From positions 35,285,001 to 35,349,000 of the forward strand of contig CP142461.1 of NCBI GenBank assembly GCA_038049695.1: 64,000 nucleotides of DNA. Reading direction: 5' to 3'. Position numbers and translations under genes: made by a program. The notes beneath the pieces were generated by a model. That model saw only the letters and a list, made by a program, of their open reading frames with translations, was not told the DNA's origin and did no database searches. Of this stretch, positions 23,827-35,092 are shown piece after piece (positions within the stretch are counted from its first letter, which is position 1; the number at the start of each line of letters is the position of its first letter). The DNA is from Cinnamomum chago (Eukaryota; Streptophyta; Magnoliopsida; Laurales; Lauraceae).

Positions 23827-24450
23827 GGATGGATGTCAAAACCCTGGATCCAATGTCATCCTGGGGGTGGTGGGTGACATGGTTGGATAGATCAAAGGAG
23901 TCTAAGGAGTCTAAGCAGACAACATTGCATCTCCATGCAGTCCAGTTTGTAGGAGAGGAAAACCTGCCTAAGAAAAATTTCAAACCCACCCATTGCCATT
24001 GTTACTTGCATAAGTATGAAGTTACATTGTGGACTTCATTAGGAGAAGCGGAAAAGCTTATGAGTATTCTTAATGGTGCCCAAATGCTAATCCCCAACAA
24101 GAAAGTTGCAATTAAATTATAAAATGTGACTGAAGAATGCAGGACAAAATGAAGCATATATACAATTAGCATGATGAAAAAATATTCTTTGTCTAACTTA
24201 ACTATAAGTTTAATTTTTCTGTTTGATAGATCATTGTAGGGAATTTATATTATGTAGAACATAGTGCAGACACATGCTGAAAGGGGATGACAAGCTGAGA
24301 TTTTGACTTAGATCGATCCATGATCGCTACTATTATGATCAAGAATTTTTAAGTGCTGGCAGGATGGTGTAGAAGAAAATTTTAATTGCATTTGGTAAGT
24401 GTTGGGATTGTGGCTTAAAACGTCATTAGGTTCCTTGTTGGACTCTAAAA
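23827..24450. other. intergenic, no gene seen
   Basis: Unrecognised sequence downstream of the LINE. The open frame at 23829-24122 has no recognised domain. Confidence 0.4.
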
Positions 24451-24677
24451 AGGGTGTGTTTGTTTGCATTAACTTAGAATTGAGCATTAAATAACCTTTT
24501 CTTTTATAGAAACAAAATTAAGATGTCATTTTATTTTGATTTTATTTCTCTAGAAAGAAAGGTTGTTTGATGTTTATTTTTGAAGATTTACTATTTATCT
24601 TCATTTTTAATTTCTAATGGTATAAATCTTTTTTATTCAATTCCTATGCGTTTTAAAGCAAACAAACATACGCTAAA
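24451..24677. mobile_element. AT-rich MITE, GTTTGTTTGC-type ends
   Basis: The left end GTGTGTTTGTTTGCATTAA and the inverted right end GCGTATGTTTGTTTGCTTTAA are near-matching terminal inverted repeats around about 200 bp of AT-rich filler. The right half (ATTTTTAATTTCTAATGG.. TATTCAATTCCT..) reappears at about 26120-26300, so this is a dispersed family. The target duplication is not clear. Confidence 0.5.
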
Positions 24678-24701
24678 GGTCCATTCATTTACATGAGCTG
24701 A

Positions 24702-24857
24702 ATTCCTAGGAATTCATCGTAAAAGGGTTCTAAAGAGGGAATAGTAGAGATGTGAGAAAGATACAATAAGAAGTTGAAGATTCCTAGGAATTCATGGTAA
24801 AAGGGTTCTAAAGAGAGAATATTAGAGATTTGAGAAAGATATAATGAGAAGATGAAG
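24702..24857. repeat. 78-bp tandem duplication
   Basis: ATTCCTAGGAATTCAT starts at 24702 and 24780, and a third partial ATTCC lies at 24858. The two 78-bp units are highly similar. 78 is a multiple of three, so a minus-strand open frame across it (24689-24925) shows a repeated 26-residue pattern. This is a consequence of the duplication, not evidence of a gene. Confidence 0.85.
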
Positions 24858-25699
24858 ATTCCGCCGGATACCTTGACTTTTCGAGGGTTTGATTTATTGA
24901 AAGTATTTATTGATGACTCTACCAACTCCTCGAGGTTTTGGTGGAAATGGTTAGTTAAGGAAATTTAATATGATTTATAGCTATCATCTTCCATCTCCCC
25001 TTAAATTATTTTCAATTAAAGTGGAGATTATTTGATGACCATTTGTGAATCTTTATCTTTATTTCTTCAATTTTAGTTACCTTTAGTAATGCATTTCCTA
25101 GAATAAATTCAATCCCACACAAACAAAGAAGTGTTCTAGATTTTGATGCCGATGATCAAACCCTTGTTTATGTAGGATTACAGACCTTAATCCTGTTAGA
25201 ATGTGGAGAGTTTGCAGTCTAAATTAAGTGATCCAAAGGGAACCTTGCTTACTAATACAAGACGAAACCCAATTACCTTTGTTCACACCCTCAAATGAAT
25301 CTATGAGGACTGCCAGTCAAGTATAATATGATCAATGACTTGAATATAAGAAGGAAAAAGTAAAAAGTGGACAGTGAAAGAGAGATTGGTCAAAGGTCCC
25401 TTTCATTGTATTATTTCTCAACGGAGAAGTAGAAAATTTCATTTGGTCTCTTGCCTACGAATAGGTTTCTAGTACATGCATGTTTTGTGCTTTAGACCAT
25501 ATCTCCATAAGGAAACCCTATTTTATAGTGAGGGCGTCTAGTGGATGACCCAATTGGTGATGGATGCCAACATCAAGATATACAATAACAACTAAGAATA
25601 ATGATGATGGTCGGTCACAAGAACCTTGAGGAGAAATCGACGAAGCATTATAATAATGACCCAATTGCGACTTTATTCTAGTTGTTTATTTATTTTGTA
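24858..25699. other. intergenic, no gene seen
   Basis: No coding or repeat signature recognised. Confidence 0.4.
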
Positions 25700-25900
25700 A
25701 CCTACTCAAGGGGCTGAGACCTGAGAAGCCAGCACTCAAATGGGACCCGTACATACATGGGGAAAGAAGAGGGTCCACAAAAGTGGAAAAGAAGCCTTTA
25801 CAAGCAGGAAAAAAAAAAAAAACCCCATAAAAATGGAAAAAGGTGGGTGTCCCCAATGTTCGAATGCTGGGTAGGCAGCTAGGTGAGAACTGCCTTCTTT
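25700..25900 (-). repeat. tRNA-derived SINE family A, copy 3
   Basis: Minus-strand reading gives CTAGCTGCCTACCCAGCATT with the B-box-like CATTCGAACATTGGGG, then a body with GGCTTCTTTTCCAC and the ending CTCAGCCCCTTGAG. These parts match the copies at 3806 and 6609. An internal A-run expansion (about 25808-25821 on the + strand) interrupts it. Confidence 0.55.
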
Positions 25901-28299
25901 ATTTTGATTTAGGGCTACTTGTTTGCCCAAAATACATAAGAATTTTATGCTTTGAGTGAGTAAAAATAAAAGGTGAATATCTAAATGTAAGCATCTTGAC
26001 AGGGAGATAGAAATGAATACCTTTCCATCACCTATTAGTAATTCATCCCTTATATACCCCTTTCCTACCCCTGCTATTTAATAATCTCAATGACGGAGTT
26101 CAATTAACCACAAAATCGTTAACAAAATAAAGAGTGAAGGTGAATCTAAAAAATTGAGGTCAAATAACATCTTTTGATTTTATTTTCCTAAAAGAAAAAA
26201 TATATTTTTTTGTTTCTTTTTAGAAATTCATTTTTAATATTTATTTTTAACCATCCTATTTATTCAATTCCTGCATATTCTAATTCAAACAAACAAATAA
26301 CATTTCTTCTTATAATAAACTAGTAACATTTCAACTATTTTAAGGGTGAAATTTGATTGCATTTAGATGAAGAACAAGACAAAATAGTGTACCCTTCCGG
26401 CCATACCAAAATATCCACCACTGTCCAAATAGATGTTTCTCCTTTTTCTCCCCGAGACTTTCAAATTTTTTTTTTTTCATTTTACCAAATTGAACATTGG
26501 ATTAAAAAAAGAAAAAAAAAAGATAAGACACCTAATGTTTCAGTAAAGATTCGGGATTTGGTAAGGCTTTACCGGTGATCATGAATAAACTTATTATGGC
26601 CTACCACGTTACCCCAGACTGCCTACTATCACTATTGATGATGTTCCGAACCGTGATTAATTCGCTCACAATTAGATTCGAGTGTGTAAATTCCTGTGCC
26701 TGATTCTTCAGTAAATGGTTTAAATGATTTCATCAACTTACACTCCTTGGATGTCTTGCATTTCTTGAAAAAGTCAATCGATTGATAGCAATTGACAAGA
26801 TACTGATGAGATGCCCAAGGTGGATTTTAGTGACTAGAGAGTGATGAATTTACACTAGGTGTGATACCAATTATAATAATAATAATAATAATAATAATAA
26901 TGGAAGGTGAGGTGAATCACCTCCATTGGAGAGCTAACTAGAAGGTTCTTGCAATGAACGCTTCTTTTGTCCAAGAACAATATGGTTTTTGGTTGTGAGA
27001 TATATATATATATATATATATAGATATATAAAGGAGCCATACAGTTAGAACTAGAATTTTGAGATTGATGGGTTTAGGATTATATAATTGGATTTTCAAA
27101 CAAACAGATTACCAAGTTAATTAGAATGTGAAAAAAATAAAATCCTAACTGTAGGAGCTTTACATGTAATTTAGAAGTGATAAGTAATGCAAGAGGTAAA
27201 CAACCAACAAGTTACTTTCCAAGTTAGATAGATATATGGCATAATTTAGCATGGAGAGAAACTTAAATCAGAAGTGACAACTTGTTCTTCAATTTCAATT
27301 TTCTTGGGTCTTTGAAGGGCCCTTATTAAAATCCCAGAAATTCTTATATAGTTATATTTCTAAAATTGGTTAAGATTGAATACAAAGATGAATATCTAAA
27401 ATCAATAATCTCTTTTTTAATGAAAAATGAATCAGAGGAAAATGGAAAATGAGTACTTGAAAACCAACCTAATATATAATTCAAGCACTAACAATGTTCA
27501 TGCCCCATCTATCTCTCCATCCTATCATATTTTTTACCCCTTACGAGTCTTTTGACCATGAATTCCTATATACTCTATCCCGTACAAATAAATGAACACC
27601 AATACTAGTTAAAAACATATATTGTTCTTGATTCAAAGAAAAGAAAGGGAGAAATTCTCATGATGAGTGTTAACCCCTGGTGCATGCAGGTGGGGCCCAC
27701 ATTAAAGATTTTTTTCAAATTTTTTGGTTTTTTGTATTTTGGCAGCACTCTTAGTCTTGCCCCATTTAAAAGTGCATGATGGTAATTTTCGAGAAAAGAG
27801 GGACCCTTTTGAAATCTCATTTTTTCCAAAGAAAAAGAAAAGTAAAAATAAAATAAAATAAAAGGGTAGTTTTGAAATTTCAATGTAAAAAAGTGGGGAA
27901 TCCTGAAATTCTACTCTTAGCAAAAGTTTGCATCTCTTATTCAACCATGCTGACATGACTGCCCGGAAGAAGACAAAGTAAAAGCTCTATCGTGTCCTTC
28001 ACGAACACTTGAAAGCATTGACACGCGTCCTTGACCATTGCGACAGAACCGGGAACCTTACAAATTAGATGAGCAGTGGCTAACAGTGTCCAAACCACCC
28101 ACATGTGTGGGCCATGTGATCAACGGCTGGGATCTGATCTAAGTATGCTTGGGGTGGGTAGTGGACAAAAACAGTACTGTGCTCCTTAACCATGCGTGGT
28201 GGAGGATAACAGAATTTCCACGTCATGGTGTGGGCTTTGTGCGCACATCGTGACCACAGAAAGACTAGCGCGCACACAATAAAATTTCTTTTTCTTGCA
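25901..28299. other. intergenic with microsatellites and a MITE relic
   Basis: No gene supported. Includes the right half of a MITE related to the one at 24451 (about 26120-26300, ending AATTCAAACAAACAAATAA), an (AAT)n tract at about 26873-26901 and a (TA)n tract at about 27000-27030. Minus-strand open frames near 27605-27956 and 28080-28448 show no recognised domain. Confidence 0.45.
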
Positions 28300-28308
28300 T
28301 TCTCAGAA

Positions 28309-28414
28309 CAGTCATGCTTGGGGACCGAATTTGGGGACCGGACTTTGGCCCTGTGGTCTTCATGGGGACCGGGCCAAAGTCCGGTCCCCAAATTAGGTCC
28401 AAGTGGCATTTCTC
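28309..28414. mobile_element. 106-bp Mutator-like fold-back MITE, 9-bp target duplication
   Basis: An almost pure hairpin. A perfect 24-nt arm at 28328-28351 pairs with 28371-28394 around a 19-nt loop, and the pairing extends imperfectly to both edges (CTTGGGGACC with GGTCCAAG). The inverted right end reads GAGAAATGCCACTTGG. The element is flanked by identical TTCTCAGAA (28300-28308 and 28415-28423). A 9-bp duplication is the Mutator-superfamily hallmark. There is no internal coding sequence. The open frame crossing it is incidental. Confidence 0.8.
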
Positions 28415-28514
28415 TTCTCAGAAATATAAAGGGATTTTGACTGCACAATTGGGGCTAGCCTTTTGTCTTGCAACTGTTAAAAGTTACTGGGATTTTGACA
28501 GTAGTATGCTTATG

Positions 28515-28800
28515 TAGAGATGTCAAATGGGCCGGGCCGTGATGGGCCGATGGTACCGGGCACGGGAGGGCTGATGGTACCGGGCACGGCAGGCCCGTTT
28601 GATATGACTTGCACGTAGGTAGGCTTGTCAATTTAGCCCATTGAAATGGGTACTTGGCCCGGTGGGCTTTAAGCAAATTTTGAGCCCAACGGGCTGAGCT
28701 TGGTCAATAATTTTAAAGCTTGGCCAAAATGGGACTAGGACTGGACAAAGGAAGCCCAACCCATTCAAGCCCGCTCCAAGCTAATTTTACTATTTCTTTT
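28515..28800. mobile_element. hAT-like GGCC-rich MITE relic
   Basis: Begins TAGAGATGTCAAATGGGCC, the same terminus as the hAT end at 9649. It contains repeated GGTACCGGGCACGG units and GGCCCGTTTGATATGA, which reads inverted as TCATATCAAACGGGCC, a plausible right terminus near 28607. Further GGGCC-rich sequence continues to about 28790. No duplication was verified. Confidence 0.45.
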
Positions 28801-29440
28801 GATGTTTCAGTGAACATATATGAATTGTATTTTTTTTTTCTGTTAATTTCTATTGAGGCCCTTAAGATAGTATCTTTGCCATGATACCATTTTGGTCTTT
28901 TAGTCATTATATTATTTGTTAAGGTAAGAATGAAATCAGTAAAGTCCTAGCTCAACTTTCCCTTAGTTGTTACATTATTGGTTAAGGTAAGAATGAAATA
29001 GTAAAGTTCTCGGAACCTCAGTTCCAAAACCTGCAACCCCCACTCACCTTTCCAATTCCAAATAAAATGTAAATCCATAAGATTCTTCTTCTTTTTTTCA
29101 CAATTAGCTCTAGTCATTTCCACTAAATCTCAAGCAACCCAAAGCTACTTAGGTATTTACACAAACATCAATTTTTTTCTGAGTTTCTAGCTTTAATTTT
29201 TTCAATGTACCAAGATGTAACCCAATTTCACAAATTATGCTCTTCCATGCTCCGGCAGCAAGCGGTCCGGCTCAGTAAAACTATGACATGTATTTGCCTC
29301 CTCTATACTAAAACCACTTGCTAATTAGATGACATTTTCTACACAAAACCTGAAGGGAACAAATTCGTAGTTCTTCAATGGTGAGCTCTGTCATGTTTCA
29401 AACCCAGAAGTCAAGTCAACAAATTTACAAAATCTTATAT
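28801..29440. other. intergenic, no gene seen
   Basis: Unrecognised. AGGTAAGAATGAAAT-type words occur twice (near 28923 and 28986), a small duplicated patch. Confidence 0.4.
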
Positions 29441-30078
29441 TCAAGATCGTGCTAAAGCCCAGGCCCGACCCAAGCCCAGCTCGAGCCCGCATGGGATGGG
29501 ATTTGACATAGGCCCGCTCAATTTAGGGATGTGATTAGACAACCCCCGCCAGGCCCGTTCAATATTGGGGACGAGATTGGACAACCCATGCCAAGGCCCA
29601 GCCCGTCCCAATGACAGACCTACACGTGGGCCGACCCATCCATTAGGGTAGGCCCGCCAGGCATGGGCCCGCTAGGCCCGGCCCACCTGGCCCGCTCAAA
29701 AATGACTATTTTTTAAAAATTTATCAATTTTACGCTCCCCCAAACAACCATAAAACGATCATATAAGGGGTATTTTGTGTCTTTTTCAATTTTACAAAGT
29801 CTATATATACTCTAACCCTCCAATTCTTTTCAGTGGAGTAGGACGAGTTTTACCGCACCACTTAAATATCAATGTCATTTTCCATGAATGTGTTTTAATT
29901 TTTAATTTTAATACCAAAAGGGAGAAAATAATTAATCAAAAAAAAAAATTAAAAGAGGCACGCCAACCATGGCAGGCACAGCACCGCCCGTTTCACCTGG
30001 CGGGCTGTGCCGACCAGGCCCGTGGCCCGTTCAAGCCTAGATTTGGGCGGCCAGCACGACCGGTTTGGCATGCCTATA
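29441..30078 (-). mobile_element. hAT-derived element, GC-rich ends
   Basis: Dense AGGCCCG/GGCCCGCC motifs run from about 29450 to 29700. A leader block (AAAACGATCATATAAGGGGT..TTACAAAGTCTATATATAC) is shared with 9850-9915, and GC-rich sequence returns at 29960-30078. That end, read inverted, is TAGGCATGCCAAACCGG, a hAT-like terminus. The open frame at 29775-30251 merely crosses it. Boundaries are approximate. Confidence 0.45.
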
Positions 30079-30182
30079 CGTGTCTGGCGTCTCTAGGTTT
30101 TACATTTATTCTCCTAAAACTGTTTCAAGCCACATTTAGAGCGTTTGTTTGGAAATCATTTCCTCTTCCTCCGTTTCTAAAT

Positions 30183-30244
30183 CAACCATGCTACATGGAC
30201 ATACTCTGGCCCGGTCCCCAGAGTATGTCCAAGTGGACTTACTC
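30183..30244. mobile_element. 62-bp Mutator-like fold-back MITE, 9-bp target duplication
   Basis: A perfect 13-nt arm GGACATACTCTGG pairs with CCAGAGTATGTCC around an 8-nt loop, and the pairing continues imperfectly to both edges. The inverted right end GAGTAAGTCCACTTGG matches that of the 28309 element (GAGAAATGCCACTTGG). It is flanked by identical TTTCTAAAT (30174-30182 and 30245-30253). It is a member of the same family in an even smaller form. Confidence 0.8.
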
Positions 30245-30253
30245 TTTCTAAAT

Positions 30254-31682
30254 ACATAACAAAATGTATGACCTCTGTTTTGGACAGTACTCAAAACATG
30301 CAGAATTGGAATAGACCCTTGAGTATGAAGCAGGTAGACAACCGATGCACGCTATTTTCAGCGTGATGCATTTCCCTACCCATCCTTTTCATTTCTTTTT
30401 AAATTCTAGGACCTAAAAGTATGATTTGAACCGTTGGATATCTTCAGAAATTTCGCACAAGGCTACTATTACAATTTCGTACCGTTGATTTTTTTCACGG
30501 AAGCCGAGAGATTTATGGTTAGATCTGCATTTTTTTAATTTTTTACCCCCTATATCAAAATCCAAACCGTTGATCCTCAATTAATTTGAGAAAAGATGTC
30601 AACCTTTAGATCTGAATTTTTTAAATTTGTGGGCCCTATATCAAAATTTGGACTGTTGATCCTCTTCATACGCCTAAGAATTGCAATGGGAACAAATTTC
30701 GGTCCTTGACTTCTTATGAATCTCAAAAAATTCATAAAGAAAATCAAACCGTAGGATTCTAAAATGTCTATTTCTAACTTGAAGTTAGTCTAAACAAACA
30801 ATCTAGAAGTAAAATGTTTATTTTACACAGTCCATAGATCTGTTTGATACGAATAAGATTTTCTAAAAAGGGCCTAATAATTGTTCTTGTAATAAAAGAT
30901 GCTATGAAAATTGCAATTTTACCCTTAAGATCTAAGAGATTTTACGATTATAGGATTCATCCATAGGACATCTCATATATTCATATTTTTCTTTAAATCT
31001 AGAAACTTTGTGTTTTTTTTTAACATCACAAATGCTTGCTGCAGAAACCCTAACTTGTAACTCTTAAAGTAATATTTTCTATTATCTAGTTTATCCATTA
31101 ATTCACTGATCTTTAATTAAAGACATAGAAAAAGGAGTTTAATTTTATGTGGTATAAAAAAAACATTTTAAATGGATGAAAAATGTAAAATTATATAAGA
31201 AGATTTAGACACTTACACACCTTGTGAAATCTAATATCATAATGTGATATCGCAAATGCTTGTAGAACTGTTCGTAAATCAAATGCTGCTGCGAAAGTTA
31301 TAATCTTACCCGTAAAATGTGCGACATCATCCGGTGTAGGAAATCTCACAAAAATCTGCTTTCCACTGCATTTTTAACCCTTGTTATGGGAAAAAATGAG
31401 TTTTACCGTCAACCCATCTTCTTTGTTTTGTCCTTCTCTTTTTTCTTCATTTTCACATTCTCCTATTAGATTTCATAAGTTGTGCAAGGATCTAATTCTT
31501 GTTATGTGATTTTACATTTTCTACCCACCCAAAGAAATGAAAGAAACTTTCCTGTTGTTCCACATACTTTGATCTATACCTTTTATTTGGGTTTGGTTTA
31601 AGGTTCAAGCCTTTGGTTTAAATGCTAGTATGGTATGAGTACTATCACATGTGAAAGAACTTGTTGGTTTCAGATGGGCCGG
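30254..31682. other. intergenic, no gene seen
   Basis: AT-rich. Repeated phrases around 'CCGTTGATCCTCAATT / CTGTTGATCCTCTTCA' (about 30569 and 30655) suggest an old local duplication. No coding signature on either strand. Confidence 0.4.
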
Positions 31683-32043
31683 TGTCGGAACCGAATTCGC
31701 TGAGAACCTTGTGCGTTCCGGTGTAAGGTAAATCTATAAACTCGTTGCGGATGCTCTCAGATCTACTAGATGATTAGAAGTAAAGGTTTTTATCTCCCTT
31801 AAATAGAGTAATCCCTAAGAGTTGCAACTCTATCCAGATTCTACCTATTTTGAAATCTCACATTGATCAGCGTGAGAAATCTGCCAAACCGGGAGTCTAA
31901 ATTAAACTTGGTCCAAATTCTACCACTAATAGTTTAATTCTTATCTGACTCAATAAGATCAAGGCTTATTGGGAGTTCACTCACGGTGCCAGGCTCGATC
32001 TGGCATGAGCCGAATGGTAGTTGTGCCACACAATTTTTTAACA
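31683..32043 (-). repeat. Ty1/copia long terminal repeat
   Basis: On the minus strand it starts TGTTAAAAAATTG directly after a polypurine tract (AAGTGGGAGA) and ends CCGACA, giving the TG..CA form, 361 bp. It contains a TATA-like CTATTTAAGGGAG in sense orientation. It matches the solo LTR at 37678-38039 along its length. It is the 3' LTR of the truncated copy whose RNase H end lies at 32044-32478. Confidence 0.8.
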
Positions 32044-32478
32044 ATCTCCCACTTTATACGAATTATATGGTTGTCAAATATGCCAATGTACATCAAATGT
32101 ATCTAAATCCCATGCACATCACATGCCTCACAAATTCTTCCGCATGCAACGGTTTAGTGAGAGTGTCAACCATCAATTCCTTAGAAGGCACATAAGAAAT
32201 CTCAATTTCTTCCTTGTCAGCGTTCCCCCGAAAAAATGATATTTTATCTCAACATGCTTTGATCGGCTGTTAAATTTTGGCTCAGTCATCATTGAGATGG
32301 CAGATGTAGTATCTACATTTATTAGGACAGGCTAGTCCTCACTGATTAAATCAATACCACATAAAAAGTTTCTTAACCATACAGCCTCTTGAAATGCGGT
32401 ATAACAGGCTATATACTCTACCTCGGCCATAGACATGGCCGCTGAGGTCTGTTTCTTGCTACCCCAAGAAACACTCAT
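32044..32478 (-). pseudogene. Ty1/copia polyprotein C-terminus (RNase H), truncated
   Basis: Minus-strand translation gives the copia RNase H end: SWGSKKQTS, EVEYIACYTA, QEAVWLRNFL, SKHVEIKYHF, then EISYVPSKELMVDTLTKPLH and MGFRYI before a TGA. One in-frame TAG follows the ISED segment, and one frameshift lies after KYHF. The TGA is followed by a short spacer, polypurine tract and LTR, exactly the 3' layout of a copia element. Homology stops abruptly near 32478, so integrase, RT and gag are absent. Confidence 0.85.
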
Positions 32479-33479
32479 GAACGATTCTCACCGTACGAAA
32501 TCCAGGGTGGGGCCCACCTATCACCAATCAAAAGTGTGCGTCAAATAGGGATCCGTTGATAGTCAACGGCCAAATGGCTTTTCATTTCTTGTTAATTGCC
32601 AATTTTTAAAGCTCTTTTGTATTCTACAGTATATGGGACTTTCCAAACTCTTCTTATCAGTCCCCTTTTTTTTTTTTTTATCCTTGTTTTATTCTTACAT
32701 ATTTTAATATAGGTGCTCTGATTTTTTCTAAATGGAAAGGTCTAGCAACTCCATGATTTGGTTGAGGGATGAGTGTTGGATTTGGATGCAAAAACTCTTA
32801 CACGCGGCTGGAAATCTATGTGTATTTTGGAGATTGGGAAGCTCCGTGGAACTTTTCGCCTCTTGTCTCTTGAGAATTTGTCTTCGGAGTCTTTGTTGTC
32901 TTCTTTGTTCTTTTTGGATTGAGTTGATTTCTTTTCTTTACCAACAACAACAGTAGTAATAATAATAATAAAAGAAAAAGCTACTTTTATAAGTAGGAAA
33001 CTAAAGTAGTTTGCTTATTATCTGCTTACACATGATTTGATTCCACCAGGATCGGTTCTCATAAGAACCATTGACATTTCCATTAAGTGGGCCCCATGAG
33101 GTGAGGAAAGGATGTCAGACTATAATCTGCTGGAACTACTATTTTTAGTATATGAGTAGAAATGTTAAGGTGGGGCAAATTTTCACCGACAAGTAGAACG
33201 CAAGAAAAATCAACCCCAACAGTTTATCCTGCCCCTGCTTTAAAAGTCTCAAGATTTAATAGTCTTCCTTATCAAATTCGATCCACCTGTGAGGTGGGCT
33301 AGTGAGTGTGGGCACTGATCAAAGGTTGGCCTATCAACATCCTTCGACCCGGACTGCACATGCAATATAGTCATTGTAGGTATAATTCGATCTTAAAAAA
33401 GAAGAGAGAAAGGTGTGTTTAGATGTTGCTATGAAAAGACACGGCCAACAATTACAAAGGTTTAACAAGGTGTTTACTT
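32479..33479. other. intergenic, no supported gene
   Basis: Unrecognised, apart from a CAACAACAACAGTAGTAATAATAATAA-like simple tract near 32943-32970. The open frame at 32732-32956 has no recognised domain; a decayed LINE 3' end is conceivable but unproven. Confidence 0.35.
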
Positions 33480-33799
33480 GTGGTCATTTACATATATTTA
33501 CATATGTAAATGATTTTCATGCATAATGATTATTATCATGTTTGTTTGTGAGAGTTTATGCAGCACATGCATAGATAACATGAGTAAATGATGCATAAAT
33601 ATGGCCATTTTCACAGCAACATTTATGCACCTAGCACCCTGGTAGAATGAATCATACGTTATTTACAAACGTGGTGAGTTCCCGGCCAAACAGAAGTTCC
33701 ATCAGAAATGTGGGGGCGAGGGATCTGATCCCAACTCCCCCTTTTTCTTCTATTTCATTCCTTCCCCAGCTACCCGTTGAATAGCCTACTGTTGCAAGA

Positions 33800-33853
<54 letters not shown>

Positions 33854-35092
33854 TCTCTCTTTCTCCCCTTGTCTCTGTCGATCCCTCTCCCTTCCATGAT
33901 CTCTCTTAATCTGTTTCTCATGTCCATTGTTGGGCATGACCCAACGTCGAATATGATACAATAGAATCATCAAAGAAATCAAACTTCAAAGATTAATGTA
34001 CAATTGACATCATCAGACAAAATATGTCTCTTAATCTGGAGATGAATTTCAAGTCGATAATGATGATGATCTGAGAAAATCAACGTCGAAGATGATACAA
34101 TAGATTCATCTATTTACCTTGTGCTTGATCGATCTGTTGGGTTCAACTTCAAGGTCTTGAGGTTTTTGGTACAGCCATCTTAATTTTGAACCTTGAAACA
34201 TTACCTTATGGTTCATGAATCAATTAAATTCATTTGGACTTCCATTGTCAACCCTTGTACCACTGCCTTTACTGTTTTCTCAACTCTTTTTGCTCCAATC
34301 ATTTTACTGAAATGAACTCATTTTTCTGAAGTTTAGACTTCAATAAGCTTCCTAATTTTAGAGCTTCTGATTTGTGGTTGAAAAGTTGAGATGCATGAAG
34401 GATTGAGTGGTCCTGGATTCATGAGGAAGAAAAGTGGGTCCAAAGTCCAAATACTTCAACCCAGCTTGTGTTGTGCCATTGACTATGCTAATATGGTCCT
34501 CCATGGCCACTGGCACAATGTTATCAGTCAGTCAAATCAGCACATAGGAGATTGTATCTCAAGTGTGTAAACTATTGACCATGCTAAAAAAAAAGCGAGA
34601 TTTTGGAATGGACCATATGAGATTTTCCTATTTCATTAAACTGATGACCATGATAACAATGGAACAGGTGGGTTCTTGGTTGGTTCATTTGCCCTACCAA
34701 ACACAAGTGTGTGTCTGTCAATTGGGCTTCTGTTGGAATCAGCCTTCTATTTTTGTGGGCTGTGTATATTTCTTTTTTAAATTTGTACAACTTTTATATG
34801 AATGGTTCACTACTGAATGATATTACTTCTTTTTTTTTTCAAGTTTTGAAAATCTATAATAACTTTCTCCTTGATGGTAGAATGTATCTAATTCCAATTA
34901 TAAAATGAATAAAGTTTAAAGTATTTTATTCTATTACTTTTAATGTGATATAAGTAAATATTAATATAAGAGATTAAGTACATTTACACATGTAATCAAA
35001 ATCAACATTGTAAAATGAAGTACATGTGTAAATTAAAGTTTAACGCATGTAAATCTCATTTGTCTATCTATGCATAAAAGGTGAATGACCCC
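33480..35092. mobile_element. probable PIF/Harbinger-like non-autonomous element
   Basis: The right end, read inverted, is GGGGTCATTCACC, and the left edge GTGGTCATTTAC is its imperfect partner. The subterminal parts are full of TTTACAYATGTAA-type words and a GCCATTTTCACAGCA..TTTATGCA block, as in the element at 43504-45305. The interior is non-coding and holds a (CT)n tract and a near-duplicate of CAACGTCGAAKATGATACAA (33943 and 34081). The target duplication is not clear, so the boundaries and class are inferred from similarity to 43504. Confidence 0.45.
33802..33850. repeat. (CT)n microsatellite
   Basis: 49 nt of uninterrupted CT dinucleotides. Minus-strand open frames rich in Arg-Glu here are its translation. 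Confidence 0.95.

Noticed and set aside
23347..23989. Open frames downstream of LINE ORF2
   Set aside because: They lie in the LINE 3' UTR and flank, with no conserved domain.
28080..28448. 122-codon minus-strand frame
   Set aside because: It crosses the 106-bp fold-back MITE and has no recognisable domain.
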